Shown: one piece after another, positions 12,590-24,001 of the stretch | How positions within the stretch are numbered: position 1 is the first letter of the stretch | How the letters are laid out: the number at the start of each line of letters is the position of its first letter | Source of the DNA: Albugo candida | Lineage: Eukaryota > Oomycota > Peronosporomycetes > Albuginales | Assembly: GCA_040437565.1 (NCBI GenBank) | Contig: JBDOQK010000010.1 | Coordinates: forward strand, 186,001 to 250,000 | Direction of reading: 5' to 3' | DNA: 64,000 nucleotides | Translations under genes and position numbers: made by a program | Notes under the pieces: generated by a model | The model's database searches: none | Seen by the model: only the letters and a program-made list of their open reading frames with translations | Told to the model about the DNA's origin: nothing

Positions 12590-12726
12590 TTGAATGTCCA
12601 GCAACGCTGCGATAGACTTAGAGGGAGCGCGCACAACGACCAGAATAATAGAAGTATGTGAATGTCGATGCCCTCGGGCATCATTTGATCTACCGTTTTA
12701 CTCAAGTACAAAATGCTGTGTAGTGA
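12590..12726. repeat. LTR-like direct repeat, upstream copy
   Basis: Partner of 10756-10893. It runs into the 1.64-kb duplicated block that starts at 12612, so a third copy of its inner part is present from 14358. Confidence 0.5.
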
Positions 12727-15700
12727 GGCTACGATAGGGGCACAATTATTGAGCGATTTATGCTCTATCAGAAGAAAACAACTAGGTGTAACGTATTCAC
12801 GCGATCAGCAAAGACTTTCAAATTCTGTTCGAACACCTCTTCTTGATGTAAATAGGCATTCAAAATGTACAATTCGACGAATCGGGGCATCATGCTGTGC
12901 TTTCGGGATGTCATATAGTGATATAAAGACTAGCAGCAGCAGTGAATGTCACTTCGAGAAACAACTTCATTTTGAAGCTCCTACTGTATTTAGAGTACGC
13001 AGGTGATGTTATTCTAGGCAAGGTTACAATCAAAACTGATTATTTCGTAAGTCTTTTTTAGCTACGTCTATTACCGAGATGGAGACGCATGGCTACGAAG
13101 AATTTGTTTTTTAGAAAAATGCAACAATGAAGAATATGTATGGACAGCGGGTTGGGATGAAAAAGTGCTTGGTTGACTCGAGAACTAAGCAAGTGTGTTG
13201 AAGCGACACCACTACAAGGTCATCTGAACCGCTATAACTGTCTTCTCAACAATTGATGGGTATCAGAGATTATGTATAGAACGGCTATTAGGGTCAGCTC
13301 AGCTGAATCAAATAAAAGACTTAGCAAAAGACTTCTGCCACAAAAAATAGCAGCAACCTAACAAAGTGTTTGCAGAGAAGTCGAGCTAGTACATAATAAC
13401 CGCGCTTGTTACTACCCAGCAATCACTTATACATTGATTCTGCGGCATGATTGATCAAGCAACGTTGCTGTGTGATAGTACTCAAGAACATGCACAACCA
13501 CAAACGACATTCCTTCTTCTGATTTTGTCCGCTGCAAACGTTTAGTATAAAGTGGAGAGGCTGAGGTACTGGTTCGAAATACCTGATGTACAAGGAAGAA
13601 GAAACATAGAGAACTTAAACAGTGAATGAGGAAGCAACGTATGAATCGGATCATGGCCTGGAATAGTCAAGTTGTCATGTATCCGATAAGGGAACGGTTG
13701 CTTAGAAACGAATCTACTGATAGAGGATGTGATTCAGCTCTACGACACAGGTGCTACAGAGAGATTGTTTGATATATTGAACCAAACCTAAAACCATGAG
13801 ATGATAGTACCATTTTATTCGCGTGTATGACCCTGAAATCGAATAGTGATTCTTGAAAGGCAGACAGAAAAGCTGATGAAGCTGCACATATCATACGTTT
13901 TAAAAAAGGAGAAAAGTAGAGTATATTACTATACCACCTAAGTGCAGACTATCTAGGTGACTGGCATTTGCCTGTAGTCGCACAGGAGTAGATCAATGCT
14001 TCCGTCCGCGAGTCAGAAACATATACTTCGCTGGAATTTTCGAAAATCGGAGGCTTATGTACACGGTTCTGGGCATTAATGCAGCGGGCCTTGTGCTTGG
14101 AAAGAATGTTCGTTCTTTATAAAATAAGCATTCTTTCGAACGCGTCAGACCTATTCGTCACAAGCATTTGCACAAAGCTCAAGTCTGCCGAGAATAATAC
14201 GATTTGACTTCAGCTTACTTCCATTGATGCCTGTTCACGTTTTACCGAGACACTGACNNNNNNNNNNNNNNNNNNNNNNNNNNNNNNNNNNNNNNNNNNN
14301 NNNNNNNNNNNNNNNNNNNNNNNNNNNNNNNNNNNNNNNNNNNNNNNNNNNNNNNNNATAGACTTAGAGGGAGCGCGCACAACGACCAGAATAATAGAAG
14401 TATGTGAATGTCGATGCCCTCGGGCATCATTTGACCTACCGTTTTACTCAAGTAAAAAATGCTGTGTAGTGAGGCTACGATAGGGGCAAAAAAATTGAGC
14501 GATTTATGCTCCGTCAGAAGAAAACAAGTAGGTGTAACGTATTCACGCGATCAGCAAAGACTTTCAAATTCTGATCGAACACCTCTTCTTGATGTAAATA
14601 GGCATTTAAAATGTACAATATGACGAATCGGTGCATCATGCTGTGCTTTCGGGATGTCATATAGTGATATCAAGACAAGCAGCAGCAGTGAATGTCACTT
14701 CGAGAAAGAACTTCATTTTGAAGCTCCTACTGTATTTAGAGTACGCAGGTGATGTTATTTTAGGCAAGGTTACAATCAAAAATGATCATTTCGTAAGTCT
14801 TTTTAGCTACGTCTATTACCGAGATGGAGACGCGTGGCTACGAAGAAATTGTTTTTTAGAAAAATGCAACAATGACGAATATCTATGTACAGTGGGTTGG
14901 GATGAAAAAAGTGCTTGGGTGACTCGAGAACTAAGCAAGTGTTTTGAAGCGACACCACTACAAGGTCATCTGAACCGCTATAACTGTCTTTTCAACAATC
15001 GGTGGGTATCAGAGACCATGTATAGAACGGCTACTAGGGTCAGCTCAGCTGAATCAAATGAAAGACTTAACAGTCTGCCACAATAAATAGCTGCAACCTA
15101 ACAAAGTATTTGCAGAGAAGTCGAGCTAGTACATAACAACCGCGCTTGTTACTACCCAGCAATCACTTATACATTCATTCTGCGGCATGATTGATCAAGC
15201 AACGTTGCTGTGTGATAGTACTCAAGAACATGCACAACCACAAACGACATTCCTTCTTCTGATTTTGTCCGCTGCAAACGTTTTAGTATAAATTGGAGAG
15301 GCTGAGGTATTGGTTCGAAATACCTGTTGTACAAGGAAGAAGAAACATAGAGAACTTAAACAGTGAATGAGGAAGCAACGTATGAATCTGATCATGGCCT
15401 GGAATAGTCAAGTTGTCATGTATCCGATAAGGGAACGGTTGCTTAGAAACGAATTTACTGAAAGAGGATGTGATTCAGCTCTACGACACAAGTTCTACAG
15501 AGAGATTGTTTATTATATTGAACCAAACCTAAAACCATGAAATGATAGTACCATTTTATTCGCGTGTATGACCCTGAAATCGAATAGTGATTCTTGAAAG
15601 CCAGACCGAAAAGCTGATGAAGCTGCACATATCATCGGTTTAAAAAAGGAGAAAAGTAGAGCATATTACTATACCATCTAAGTGCAGACTATCTAGGTGA

Positions 15701-15996
15701 CTGGCATTTGCCTGTAGTTGCACAGGAGTAAATCAATGCTTCCGTCCGCGAGTCAGAAACATATACTTCGCTGGAATTTTCGAAAATCGGAGGCTTATGT
15801 ACACGGTTCTGGGCGTTAATGCAGCGGGCCTTATGTTGGAAAGAATGTTCGTAGTTTATAAAATAAGCATTCTTTCGAACGCGTCAGACTCATTCGTCAC
15901 AAGCATTTGCACAAAGCTCAAGTCTGCCGAGAATAATACGATTTGACTTCAGCTTACTTCCATTGATGCCTGTTCACGTTTTACCGAGACACTGAC
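12612..15996. repeat. 1.64-kb near-identical direct duplication around an N gap (14258-14357)
   Basis: Bases 12612-14257 and 14358-15996 are the same sequence with scattered substitutions and small length changes; for example the clusters near 12,750 and 14,500 differ. The copies abut the 100-N run exactly, like the other unmerged overlaps, but here they are not identical. That suggests the two contigs carry different haplotypes or two real tandem copies. The right copy holds a 151-codon open frame (14631-15086) that is interrupted in the left copy. I do not recognise it. Confidence 0.85.
14631..15086 (+). CDS. Unrecognised open frame in the duplicated block
   Basis: A 151-residue frame beginning MHHAVLSGCH. 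It shows no membrane segment, no signal peptide and no motif I can name. The equivalent frame in the left-hand copy (about 12,890-13,340) is interrupted, so at least one copy is not under selection. Its neighbours are copia remnants, and it may itself be repeat-derived. It is listed only because it is the longest open frame in the first 18 kb without an N run. Confidence 0.15.
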   Translation: MHHAVLSGCHIVISRQAAAVNVTSRKNFILKLLLYLEYAGDVILGKVTIKNDHFVSLFSYVYYRDGDAWLRRNCFLEKCNNDEYLCTVGWDEKSAWVTRELSKCFEATPLQGHLNRYNCLFNNRWVSETMYRTATRVSSAESNERLNSLPQ

Positions 15997-18422
15997 GATG
16001 TGCCATTATAGACTAAGTGGTCGGCCATGACATGGTATAATTAGTCCTGATAAATCGGGGAACCAAAGCTTGTAGTGAACGCACTAAATGCTCGTGTATG
16101 TGTACGTGAGAGTGGCGAAATAGAAAATGTATGTCTGCGGATGCCACAATCATCATATTGAGACTGTTGCACTGGAAAGAACGCAGTATGTTTTAAGTAC
16201 AACTTGCATGACGCCTACCGACCACATCATTTGGCCAAAAAGATCCGATCATGGAACGGCACTTTTTTCCGACAAACGTAGAGATTAGTCAAGAATTGTT
16301 CATGTTAATGTTTCGCGCGATGTGCTATTTCAGGCTTCATTTGTGCTGTGCAGGAGCTGAAATGTCTTAGTCGAGCGGCAACGACAAGCCCGAAGGTAGG
16401 CCTTCTGAGTTGACAGTATCATAGGATATCATGACTACAATAGGTATTGTGGCGTGGTTGATGTTGAAATATGCGGGTAGTGCTAGAGTATTAAGTTTCC
16501 GNNNNNNNNNNNNNNNNNNNNNNNNNNNNNNNNNNNNNNNNNNNNNNNNNNNNNNNNNNNNNNNNNNNNNNNNNNNNNNNNNNNNNNNNNNNNNNNNNNN
16601 NTTTATGTGTTTTTTTCCGTTTCTTGTCCTAACTAAGCTGCTTGCTATCACATATTGCCAAGATTTGAAGTGACGACCACATGACATTCACATGCTTCCA
16701 CTGAAACGTCATTGTGTTCACTACCACGGCACTATATAGACGCCTTCAATGGATACACAATAAAACTAGCACCACATCTAGAAAACGTTGTCATAGAAAC
16801 TTGAACGTTTAGTTCCCCACCCAACAGAAACTAACCGTTACTTTAGTCTATGTGGAGAAATCCTCACGAACAGCATATTAAAATGCAATTAATGGCTATA
16901 TCTGATGAATCCATGAACAGATCCGTCATGTGTCACATACGCTACCTAAAGCTCCGATTTTCTATAGATTTTAGGTGATAAAGCTCTTTTGCACGATGTC
17001 TGACGATTGTTATGTAAGCTCGATGGAGAATGAAAGGTGAGGGCTCGGCACCTTACTAGCTAAATTCTTTTGAATATGCCAAAGGCGGGGATTCGGTCAC
17101 CTATCACCGCATTGCGCTTTTTTTAAGATGTGAGATTTTAGGTGCCCAGCGCTCACTTCACGTATTATTTCGTTAGTTCACATATTAATGCATGACTCTC
17201 TCTCACTGCGGAACAAGTTATTATCATATACAATGCATAGCGCAATCCCAGTAATACCGCCGTTCATGAGCTCCGTCAAAAAGGGGATTCACTGCCTTCA
17301 TTTGGAGCAGGTAGGAGATACCATAAATCGATAAAGTGATATACATAGTCTCGCTCCGATGGAATTCCTGCGACATATGTTAAGTGCTTTCTCTCAATAA
17401 TAATGCTTGTTCGAATCCTTGGACCAGCAAGCTCCATCTTTTCCTCAGCAACACGTAAAACCTATTTACTTTATCACGCTCCCAAGCATAGGACCAATCA
17501 ATACTTAGCGGGACCCCTGTCATCATGTGAAAAGGAAGAGTATAAAATACAAAGATCTGCACATATGAATTGAGGCGTAACGTTCAGGAAGCATCATATT
17601 GTTGAGTGATATAGTGCCGACCAACATGCAACAGCAGGCATCATAATAGATGGCTTTGCAAGCACCAAGATTGACCCTGGATACATGTAGCCTCAAACTT
17701 TTCAAGGCATACACTATATCAGAAGCATCCCATCAAGGAAATATTACTTCGAATAGCAAGGATATAAGCTTGAAAGCTGATCAAAAACAAAAGCTTAATT
17801 TCAGTTCAATTAGTGCGAGAAAATCATCCCGGAGCGGTATGTATACCTTTGAAACAAATTGCAATAGCAAGGCAGCTGCATATCGTATACGTGGGGAGCC
17901 ATTCACCCGACATAGAAAATCGTTAATCACCTAAAGTCTACATTAAATATGAGGATACGTGTCTTGCACTAATCAGAATCCAAAGTCTACCTGAGAGCGC
18001 ATGATGCTATCATAAGCTCATATCCAATGTGCCTGGGTGTGAATAAAGTAGGGGGAACTTTCAAAGTGCATTCAGAGTGACATGTGTGATTACAAGCATT
18101 GAATGCAAGTTGTATCAATAATAGAAGCTTGAAGAGGACTTCTACTAATTTCAAGCATTAAGTCTAGTTACAAACTAAGCTAAAAAACTCTGTTGCTCCA
18201 GCTGGATTGAGGCGATTGTTATGATACTGTTTTATGTTTTGCTCAAGTCAGCTCACGCCAGATGTTTTTCTGCATTACAAAGACACGATCCTCGGAGAGC
18301 GTATCTCTTAAACATCACAAAGTTGGTATTCAAAATCATTAAAGCCGATTAAATCACGACTACAAATCGATATATTCCTCTGAGGTTTCTGGCAGTTACC
18401 GTATAGAGATTATATAAAAATG
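15997..18422. other. Gene-poor stretch with an N gap at 16502-16601
   Basis: No gene I can support. The 100-N run at 16502-16601 lacks flanking duplicates and may hide real sequence. Small open frames on both strands at 17,380-17,935 have no recognisable content. A TpsiC-like string near 17,408 (gttcgaatcc) is not part of a tRNA fold. Confidence 0.5.
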
Positions 18423-18631
18423 CTATGTAGCTGCTTTTTCATCTTCTTCCATCTGTTGCAGCGTCAAAGACTTAATTGGGAGAATCTTTGGCTTGCAAAG
18501 CGTTTGCATCAGTTGGCGCTGTTCCGAATATACTAGACCCGTCTTTGGCAACACTTCTTTCGTTTGTATGCGCTACAAGTATAAATCGATAACATTTTTC
18601 AATTTGTGGATAGGATCATTGTCACCTGCAT
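18423..18631 (-). CDS. BBIP1: BBIP1-like BBSome subunit (51 aa, two exons)
   Basis: BBIP1 (BBIP10) is a very small subunit of the BBSome, the coat complex that moves membrane proteins in and out of cilia. Exon 1 is only ATG CAG (18631-18626). A 53-bp intron follows (GTGACA...TTGTAG, 18625-18573), then exon 2 (18572-18423, stop TAG). Two stretches match the animal family closely: an N-terminal KEVLPKTG segment, and LCKPKILPIKSLTL, which in the human protein reads LCKPKLLPLKSLTL. The C-terminus after QQMEEDEKAAT is shorter than in animals. It ends 285 bp downstream of the next minus-strand gene. The start could lie in a different upstream exon, since the two-codon first exon rests only on splice signals. 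The human comparison is from memory. Confidence 0.72.
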
Positions 18632-18916
18632 TCGTGTTGCTCTACGACTTCTCGGTGCAGAATATAATAATAATCAAAATCTACCTAAACGACCGGTTGC
18701 TTGCATCAGCGCGACGATGTAGCCGATTCGAGGACAGAGGTGCCCGCGTGTATGATCAGTCAAGGCCAATAATACAGCTTCGAGAGGCCACCAAATAATG
18801 CAGTGACATTGCATTAAATTTGTCAGATACATGTTTAAAGTATTATAATAAAGCGGAAGATTAGAAAGAATTGGATACAGACAGAGCATTAGTCCAGACG
18901 TTGTATGCGCTCTTTG

Positions 18917-19497
18917 TCATTCGTAATATAATTGTTCCATCGTAGGATTCACATTGGGAGGAGGATTGCGCATCAATTCAGCCCGATACGCATACGCTCG
19001 TTGGATTGCCATATACTGCATATCAAATCGTCAGTTCAAGCGCAAAAGCTGGGAATAAATGCTCTACCGTCACGTAGAACTCGGATACAATCGCAATACA
19101 ACCGAACACAAGCACAAACCACGCCCAAAGATCCATCGCTGACCATTTGGTCACATCCAGGACTAGTAGAACCAAAGAGGAGAGCTCAAGTAGCATCAGA
19201 AAGTAGTTGCTAAAGTAGTACTATAACAAGAACCGACTCAGTGAGGAAAGAATATGAAAGGATTAGGACGCATACAAAGTGTAGAAAGCTGACTTTATTC
19301 TGCAGAACTGGTTGCTTGGAACCGTAATATCCGATCAGAGATACAATGATCCCAATAGTGCCGCACCACCAAACCGGATACGTGACAACAAAGGACAATA
19401 GAAACATTCCCAGCTGGAGAATGGATGCGGCATTGCACGGGTCTCTAAATTCATACAGAAATCCATATTGATCTGAAATTCTCTCATATCCATTCAT
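18917..19497 (-). CDS. Small four-helix membrane protein (149 aa, three exons)
   Basis: Exons 19497-19294, 19220-19074 and 19015-18917 join in frame across introns of 73 and 58 bp (GTCAGC...TTATAG; GTGACG...ATGCAG). The product begins MNGYERISDQYG and has about four hydrophobic helices: LQLGMFLLSFVVTYPVWW, then CGTIGIIVSLIGYYG, then FLMLLELSSLVLLVLDV, then LWAWFVLVFGCIAIV. It ends in a Pro-rich tail (RNPPPNVNPTMEQLYYE). I do not recognise the family. The frame is also open for some 50 bases upstream of the chosen ATG, so a further 5' exon between here and the peptidase gene (which ends at 19695) is possible. Conserved phase at both splice junctions is the main support. Confidence 0.55.
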
Positions 19498-19694
19498 TGT
19501 GCAGACTTCCACAGTTTTGCCAGTTGTATCGCAATTGTGACCTTTTAAACTCGCCCGTGGCTCTCTGTATCCAAAGCTTACGGTCGAATCTCAAACACTT
19601 GAATTACATTCTACTTTGTGGAATCATACAAAGAACGAGAGTGATATAAAGGGCTATTTACTTGAGGATAATAAGCCATTTCCAGCGAACAAAG

Positions 19695-22244
19695 CTAATT
19701 GTTGTGCTTCAGTAGCCACATCCCCCAGTGTACACTAAAGTCACCATAGGCTTGAATTGAATCTAGAGAATGGCAATCGTCGGGATACCAGAGCACTTTG
19801 GTTTCGACGCCATGGGCTTGAAGAGAGTCTTTCAGTTGCAGACCTTGGCTCGGTGGTACACGTCGATCTTTTCCACCCAAACCAAAAAGGGTCGGAGTTG
19901 TGACACGATCAAGATCCAGAGATATGGAAGATACATCCCATAAACGCTTCAGAATTGCACAGCGCTCTGTTCTTGTTAGTGGTTTTCCATCAGTCTGCTT
20001 CAATTTCTGAGAGGTGAGTATCGATTCGAATTGGTGAACGCCAGAGACAGCAAGACCCCATTCGGGAATATCACTTGTGAAGAACACGGACGAAAGGTTT
20101 GTCACCGGATTACGAACGACACAGCTGCGATAAAAGCTTGGAAATTGACCGATCAAGTGTGTACATATAAAACCACCATGACTTCCACCAGAGCAGTGAA
20201 TTCGGGACCGATCAATTGCAATCATATCATCTCTTTCCCCCCCTTTCGTCATTTGATCCAACGCGTACAATAATCCATAATGACAGTCAAATACATCTTG
20301 TGTACCAGCTTTACCGACTAACGATTCGAGAGCTCCTTTTCCGAAACCGATGCTCCCACGATAATTCACGGAAACTGTGACGAATCCTAATGCTGCAAAA
20401 TAATTATACAGTACACGATACGTCACTGGAGAGACACCGTGAGGTCCTCCATGAATGTCTAATAGAACGGGATAACCTTGTTCCGGGGGCGGTGAGTCTG
20501 GAATCACAATCAGCGCCTCATAATCAAGAGTGCTATAGGTAGGCGAAACCCGAAGTTTTGATGCCATCTGATCATTTGTGTCTTCCAAAGAAGCGACTGT
20601 CTCGACCTGTTCACTTTTTCGCTGGCAAGCTTCATCGGATAAGTGCGTCGGAATCGAAATAACTCGCCAGGCGCTAATTTTCACACCCGAAGAAGCTTGT
20701 TTTTCCACTAATATGGGAGGTGACCTGCAAAAGTTTGGATAGCTTTCTGTTGAGATCGAACTTACTTCGGCGTTTCGGACGTATACGCGTGTCGGTTGTT
20801 TCGGTGAGTGGGTCGCAATAAGGAGGAGCCCATCGTCGTAATCTAAAAATGTTTCGGAGGCGACTTCAAAATCAGAGGTGTCTACATACGCCGGAGACAA
20901 AACGGTTTTGTTGACTCTATCGGCAATTTTCCAAAGACTTCTTCCCCCGACTTGCGTTTGAAAAAAAATATATCGAGAATCTCTAGTCCAGCAATTTCGT
21001 GGGGGTAATGCTGCAGAGTAAATTCCATTAAAAGCTTGAGCGACCGTCGGACTGGGCGCTGGGTCTTGCACGACGTCGACGATTGTGCTTACATTCTTGG
21101 ACGTCCAATGCATGACGCAAAGCGTACTGCAAGTATTATGCGTGATGACGTCATGTGTTGCTAAAAATGCAAGCCATTCACCATTCCGAGAAAATCGAGG
21201 ACTCCGGAGGTGAACTCCATTCAAGCTGCTGTGTTCATGTATCATTTGTTCGTTCAAAGGGCTGCAAATGAATTTGGGTGAGTCAATCTCCAAGTGATAC
21301 AATTCCACCGGCCGATTGTAGCAGTGAATAAGACCCAGACGGCGGGGTTGGTCGGTACGGGTGCCACAGAACACAATTCCTCTGTCGTCCGGCGTGAACA
21401 CAGGGTCACTGCATGAAACATTTTCTGGTGTCCCTTCCAATTGCTGGACCTTACTAGTAGATACAGTCACCATGAACATAATTCCAGTGCGCTTGTCGGT
21501 ATATTGCTCGCCCCAATCGTCTTGATACTCAAATTTGGTCGACTGCTTCGGCTCCTCATTATCCTTCTGATCCCAGAATGAGCAGGTCTCAATGGTTTTT
21601 TCCGCAACATACACGAATCTTGTTTCATCGTTGGACCAGGAGAATATTCCGTCTCTTTCGGTGGTGTAAATGGCGCCATGAGCATTTTTCGGGCTTCGAA
21701 TCGTTTTTATTAATGTTGCATTAGAATAAACTAATAGAGAGTATAAGCAAATGCAGTATATGAGATAAATAGGATATTAGATGACAAGTAGGGCCAACNN
21801 NNNNNNNNNNNNNNNNNNNNNNNNNNNNNNNNNNNNNNNNNNNNNNNNNNNNNNNNNNNNNNNNNNNNNNNNNNNNNNNNNNNNNNNNNNNNNNNNNNGG
21901 ATATTAGATGACAAGTAGGGCCAACCTCTAAATCGCCCGGGATATTCTTTATTATTGGGATCAACGTGCAATGTGACAACGTATTTCTTGGAAGGAGATA
22001 TAGAGAAAGCCGCAACTTCCCAGTCGCTCGGGCACAAAGTTCGGTTCACATTCCATTTGTCGTGTTTTCCTTGCGTGAGATTATATTGTGTATGATAAGA
22101 GATCTTTTGATTCGAGGCCAGATCTTTTTTAGACCAAACGAGCTGAACGTTGATAGATTCTGCGCTTTTTTTGTCCAATATAGCTTCAATTAGCGTTTGT
22201 GACGCGTCACTGATTTCCGTGAATGTTTGTTTTGGATTCGCCAT
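19695..22244 (-). CDS. APEH: Acylaminoacyl-peptidase, S9C family (784 aa, two exons)
   Basis: APEH removes N-acylated amino acids from blocked peptides in the cytosol. Exon 1 (22244-21926) and exon 2 (21730-19695) join as FR|VYSNATL across a GTTGGC...CTATTAG intron, which is 68 bp once the 100-N run and its 27-bp duplicate are removed. An N-terminal beta-propeller region (roughly residues 1-480) precedes an alpha/beta-hydrolase domain. The catalytic triad is visible as Ser623 in GGSHGGF, Asp728 in GGKDRRVP and His760 in DDCHSLD, the order typical of prolyl-oligopeptidase relatives. The gene is slightly longer than animal APEH (about 730). Its start lies 106 bp from that of the divergent BRF1 gene, so the two probably share a promoter region. 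Confidence 0.88.
21772..21925. repeat. 100-N gap (21799-21898) between identical 27-bp copies
   Basis: Bases 21772-21798 recur at 21899-21925. The gap falls in the only intron of the peptidase gene, so the protein is not affected. Confidence 0.9.
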
Positions 22245-22350
22245 CTAAAGCTATGAGATTGCTAGTTTGGAACCTTCCCTATCAATAATATCATATTAGA
22301 CAGGACCCCTATCAATAAATACGCATTGGTAACCATCGTTCAAGTCCAAA

Positions 22351-23978
22351 ATGCCGTCGCCTTCCGTGTGTCCTTCATGCATGTGCACGCAAATCGAGCA
22401 CGTTGATATAAGCGGTGAAGCTGTCTGTGTGAATTGTGGTACAATACTGGAAGTCAACAACATTGTGTCATCGGTTGAATTCCATGAAACAAGCGGTGGA
22501 AACACAGCTGTTGGCCAGTTTGTGTCCTCGCAAGGACTCAACGCCTACTCCAAAGTAAGCGCTACAACCGGTAGGAGCTACAACACAAACTCCAGAGAAA
22601 AAACACTATCAAATTGTCGACGTAATATAAGTCGTGTCGCCGGTATGCTTTCGTTAGGCAGTCATTACGTCGAATCTGCATTCCGATTGTACGCATTAGC
22701 TCTTCAGCGTAATTTCACACGCGGTAGGAGAAGCGAAGTCGTTATCGCTTCATGTTTGTACATTGTGTGTCGTCGTGAGCGTTCGCCTCATCTGCTCATC
22801 GACTTCTCCGATGCGTTACAATTGAACGTGTACGTTCTTGGAGGCGTTTTCTTAAAGTTTTGCAATTTACTCCAAATTCACTTGCCATTGGTGGACCCAT
22901 CGCTGTATATCCACCGATTTGCGTCACAATTACATCTGAAAAGCAAAACGCACGCAATTGCGACCATTGCGTTGCGTTTGGTTGCAAGTATGAAGCGTGA
23001 CTGGATTCAAACGGGGCGTCGTCCATCAGGAATCTGTGGAGCCGCGTTACTGATCGCGGCTCGGTGCCAAAGTGTTCCTTGTAGCTTCCAGGATGTCATG
23101 GACGTGGTCAATATCGGGGAAGCTACTTTGAGACTTCGTCTGAGGGAGTTTGCTGCCACACCAATTGCTCAGCTTACTTACAATCAAATTGGAAAACTCG
23201 AGTTTGCGGGGATGGAATGCGATCCTCCGATACAACAGCGGCATCGTGAACGACGTATCTTGAAATTTATTACAGTTGGGAACGAGTCCAATATGCAAAA
23301 GCTACTGTCTGCTGAATTGTTGAAAGAAAAAAATGCGCTTGGGTCAATTGAGAAGGAGCAGCCATTCATTATTGATGAAAATGAAGCTATTTTATCCGCG
23401 ACTCAAAAAGCTGCCACGGAAATACTCCAACGAATGCAGCGGAAAGCGAGAACGTATTTGACCCGACAGCGAACAACAGCTGCATTTTACAAATTGTTGG
23501 AAGACGAACTCGTGCTGGAAGTCCAAGAGGTTCCTTCTCAAAGTGTACAACCGGAAGTATCAACTTCCAACGATGGTGTTATCGATATCGAAAGCACAAA
23601 ATGCGACACCAAACGTACAGACTGCAAACTGGAGAAAGAGCATGCGATAGACTCGCTGTCAGACTTGGATGATGACGAAATTTGTGGCTTAATTCTGACA
23701 CCAGAGGAAGCGGATCAAAAGGCGTTATTATGGGAGCAGATGAATGGTGAATATGTCAAGATGCGGGTACCCTCTTTTTGTGATTTGACAGCGTTCACAT
23801 TACTAAGTGATGTGTTCAGGAAGAGAAGCGTTTGATCAAAAGCGCGACATCTACGCCAAAGAAGAAACGAAAACGAGCTACGGAAGCGGAGATACCGCCT
23901 CCGGACACTGCTCAACACGCCATTTACGTACGTGGTCATTCACGGAAAAAATACTGCGACTTGACCCATCTGTTGTAG
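22351..23978 (+). CDS. BRF1: TFIIIB subunit BRF1 (524 aa, two exons)
   Basis: BRF1 is the TFIIB-related subunit of TFIIIB that recruits RNA polymerase III to tRNA and 5S genes. A zinc ribbon opens the protein (Cys7, Cys10, Cys26, Cys29). Two cyclin-type repeats follow (about residues 85-275), then an acidic linker and the BRF1 C-terminal block ending WEQMNGEYVKMR. The frame runs on to a stop at 23835, but a 53-bp intron at 23767-23819 (GTACCC...TTCAG) joins MR to EEKRLIKSATS. This gives a Lys-rich tail ending KKYCDLTHLL at 23978. The EEK continuation is what BRF1 proteins have there, so I prefer the spliced form. It is divergent from APEH, and its stop lies 23 bp from that of convergent TMEM17. 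Confidence 0.88.
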
Positions 23979-24001
23979 AAACTCAAGAGTCGAAATATCA
24001 A

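Larger units (their letters stand above)
10756..12726 (-). mobile_element. Ty1/copia fossil, minus strand, internally shortened
   Basis: At 10,900-11,127 the minus strand reads as the end of copia RNase H, with a segment like VKNGVLLPRYLESRSMSADL and a MTKAL motif. At 12,430-12,634 it reads as a short gag-like start. Diverged direct repeats of about 140 bp lie at both ends (10756-10893 and 12590-12726), consistent with LTR remnants. The interior is much shorter than a complete copia element, so most of pol is missing. It is broken in many places and old. Confidence 0.5.

Noticed and set aside
17400-17425. tRNA-like TpsiC string gttcgaatcc
   Set aside because: Upstream sequence cannot form an anticodon arm or acceptor stem with it.
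20716-20775. A textbook-looking 41-bp intron (GTAAGT ... TTTTGCAG) inside the acylaminoacyl-peptidase exon
   Set aside because: Removing it shifts the frame and leads quickly to a stop, while reading through keeps one frame to the catalytic domain. I treat it as coding.
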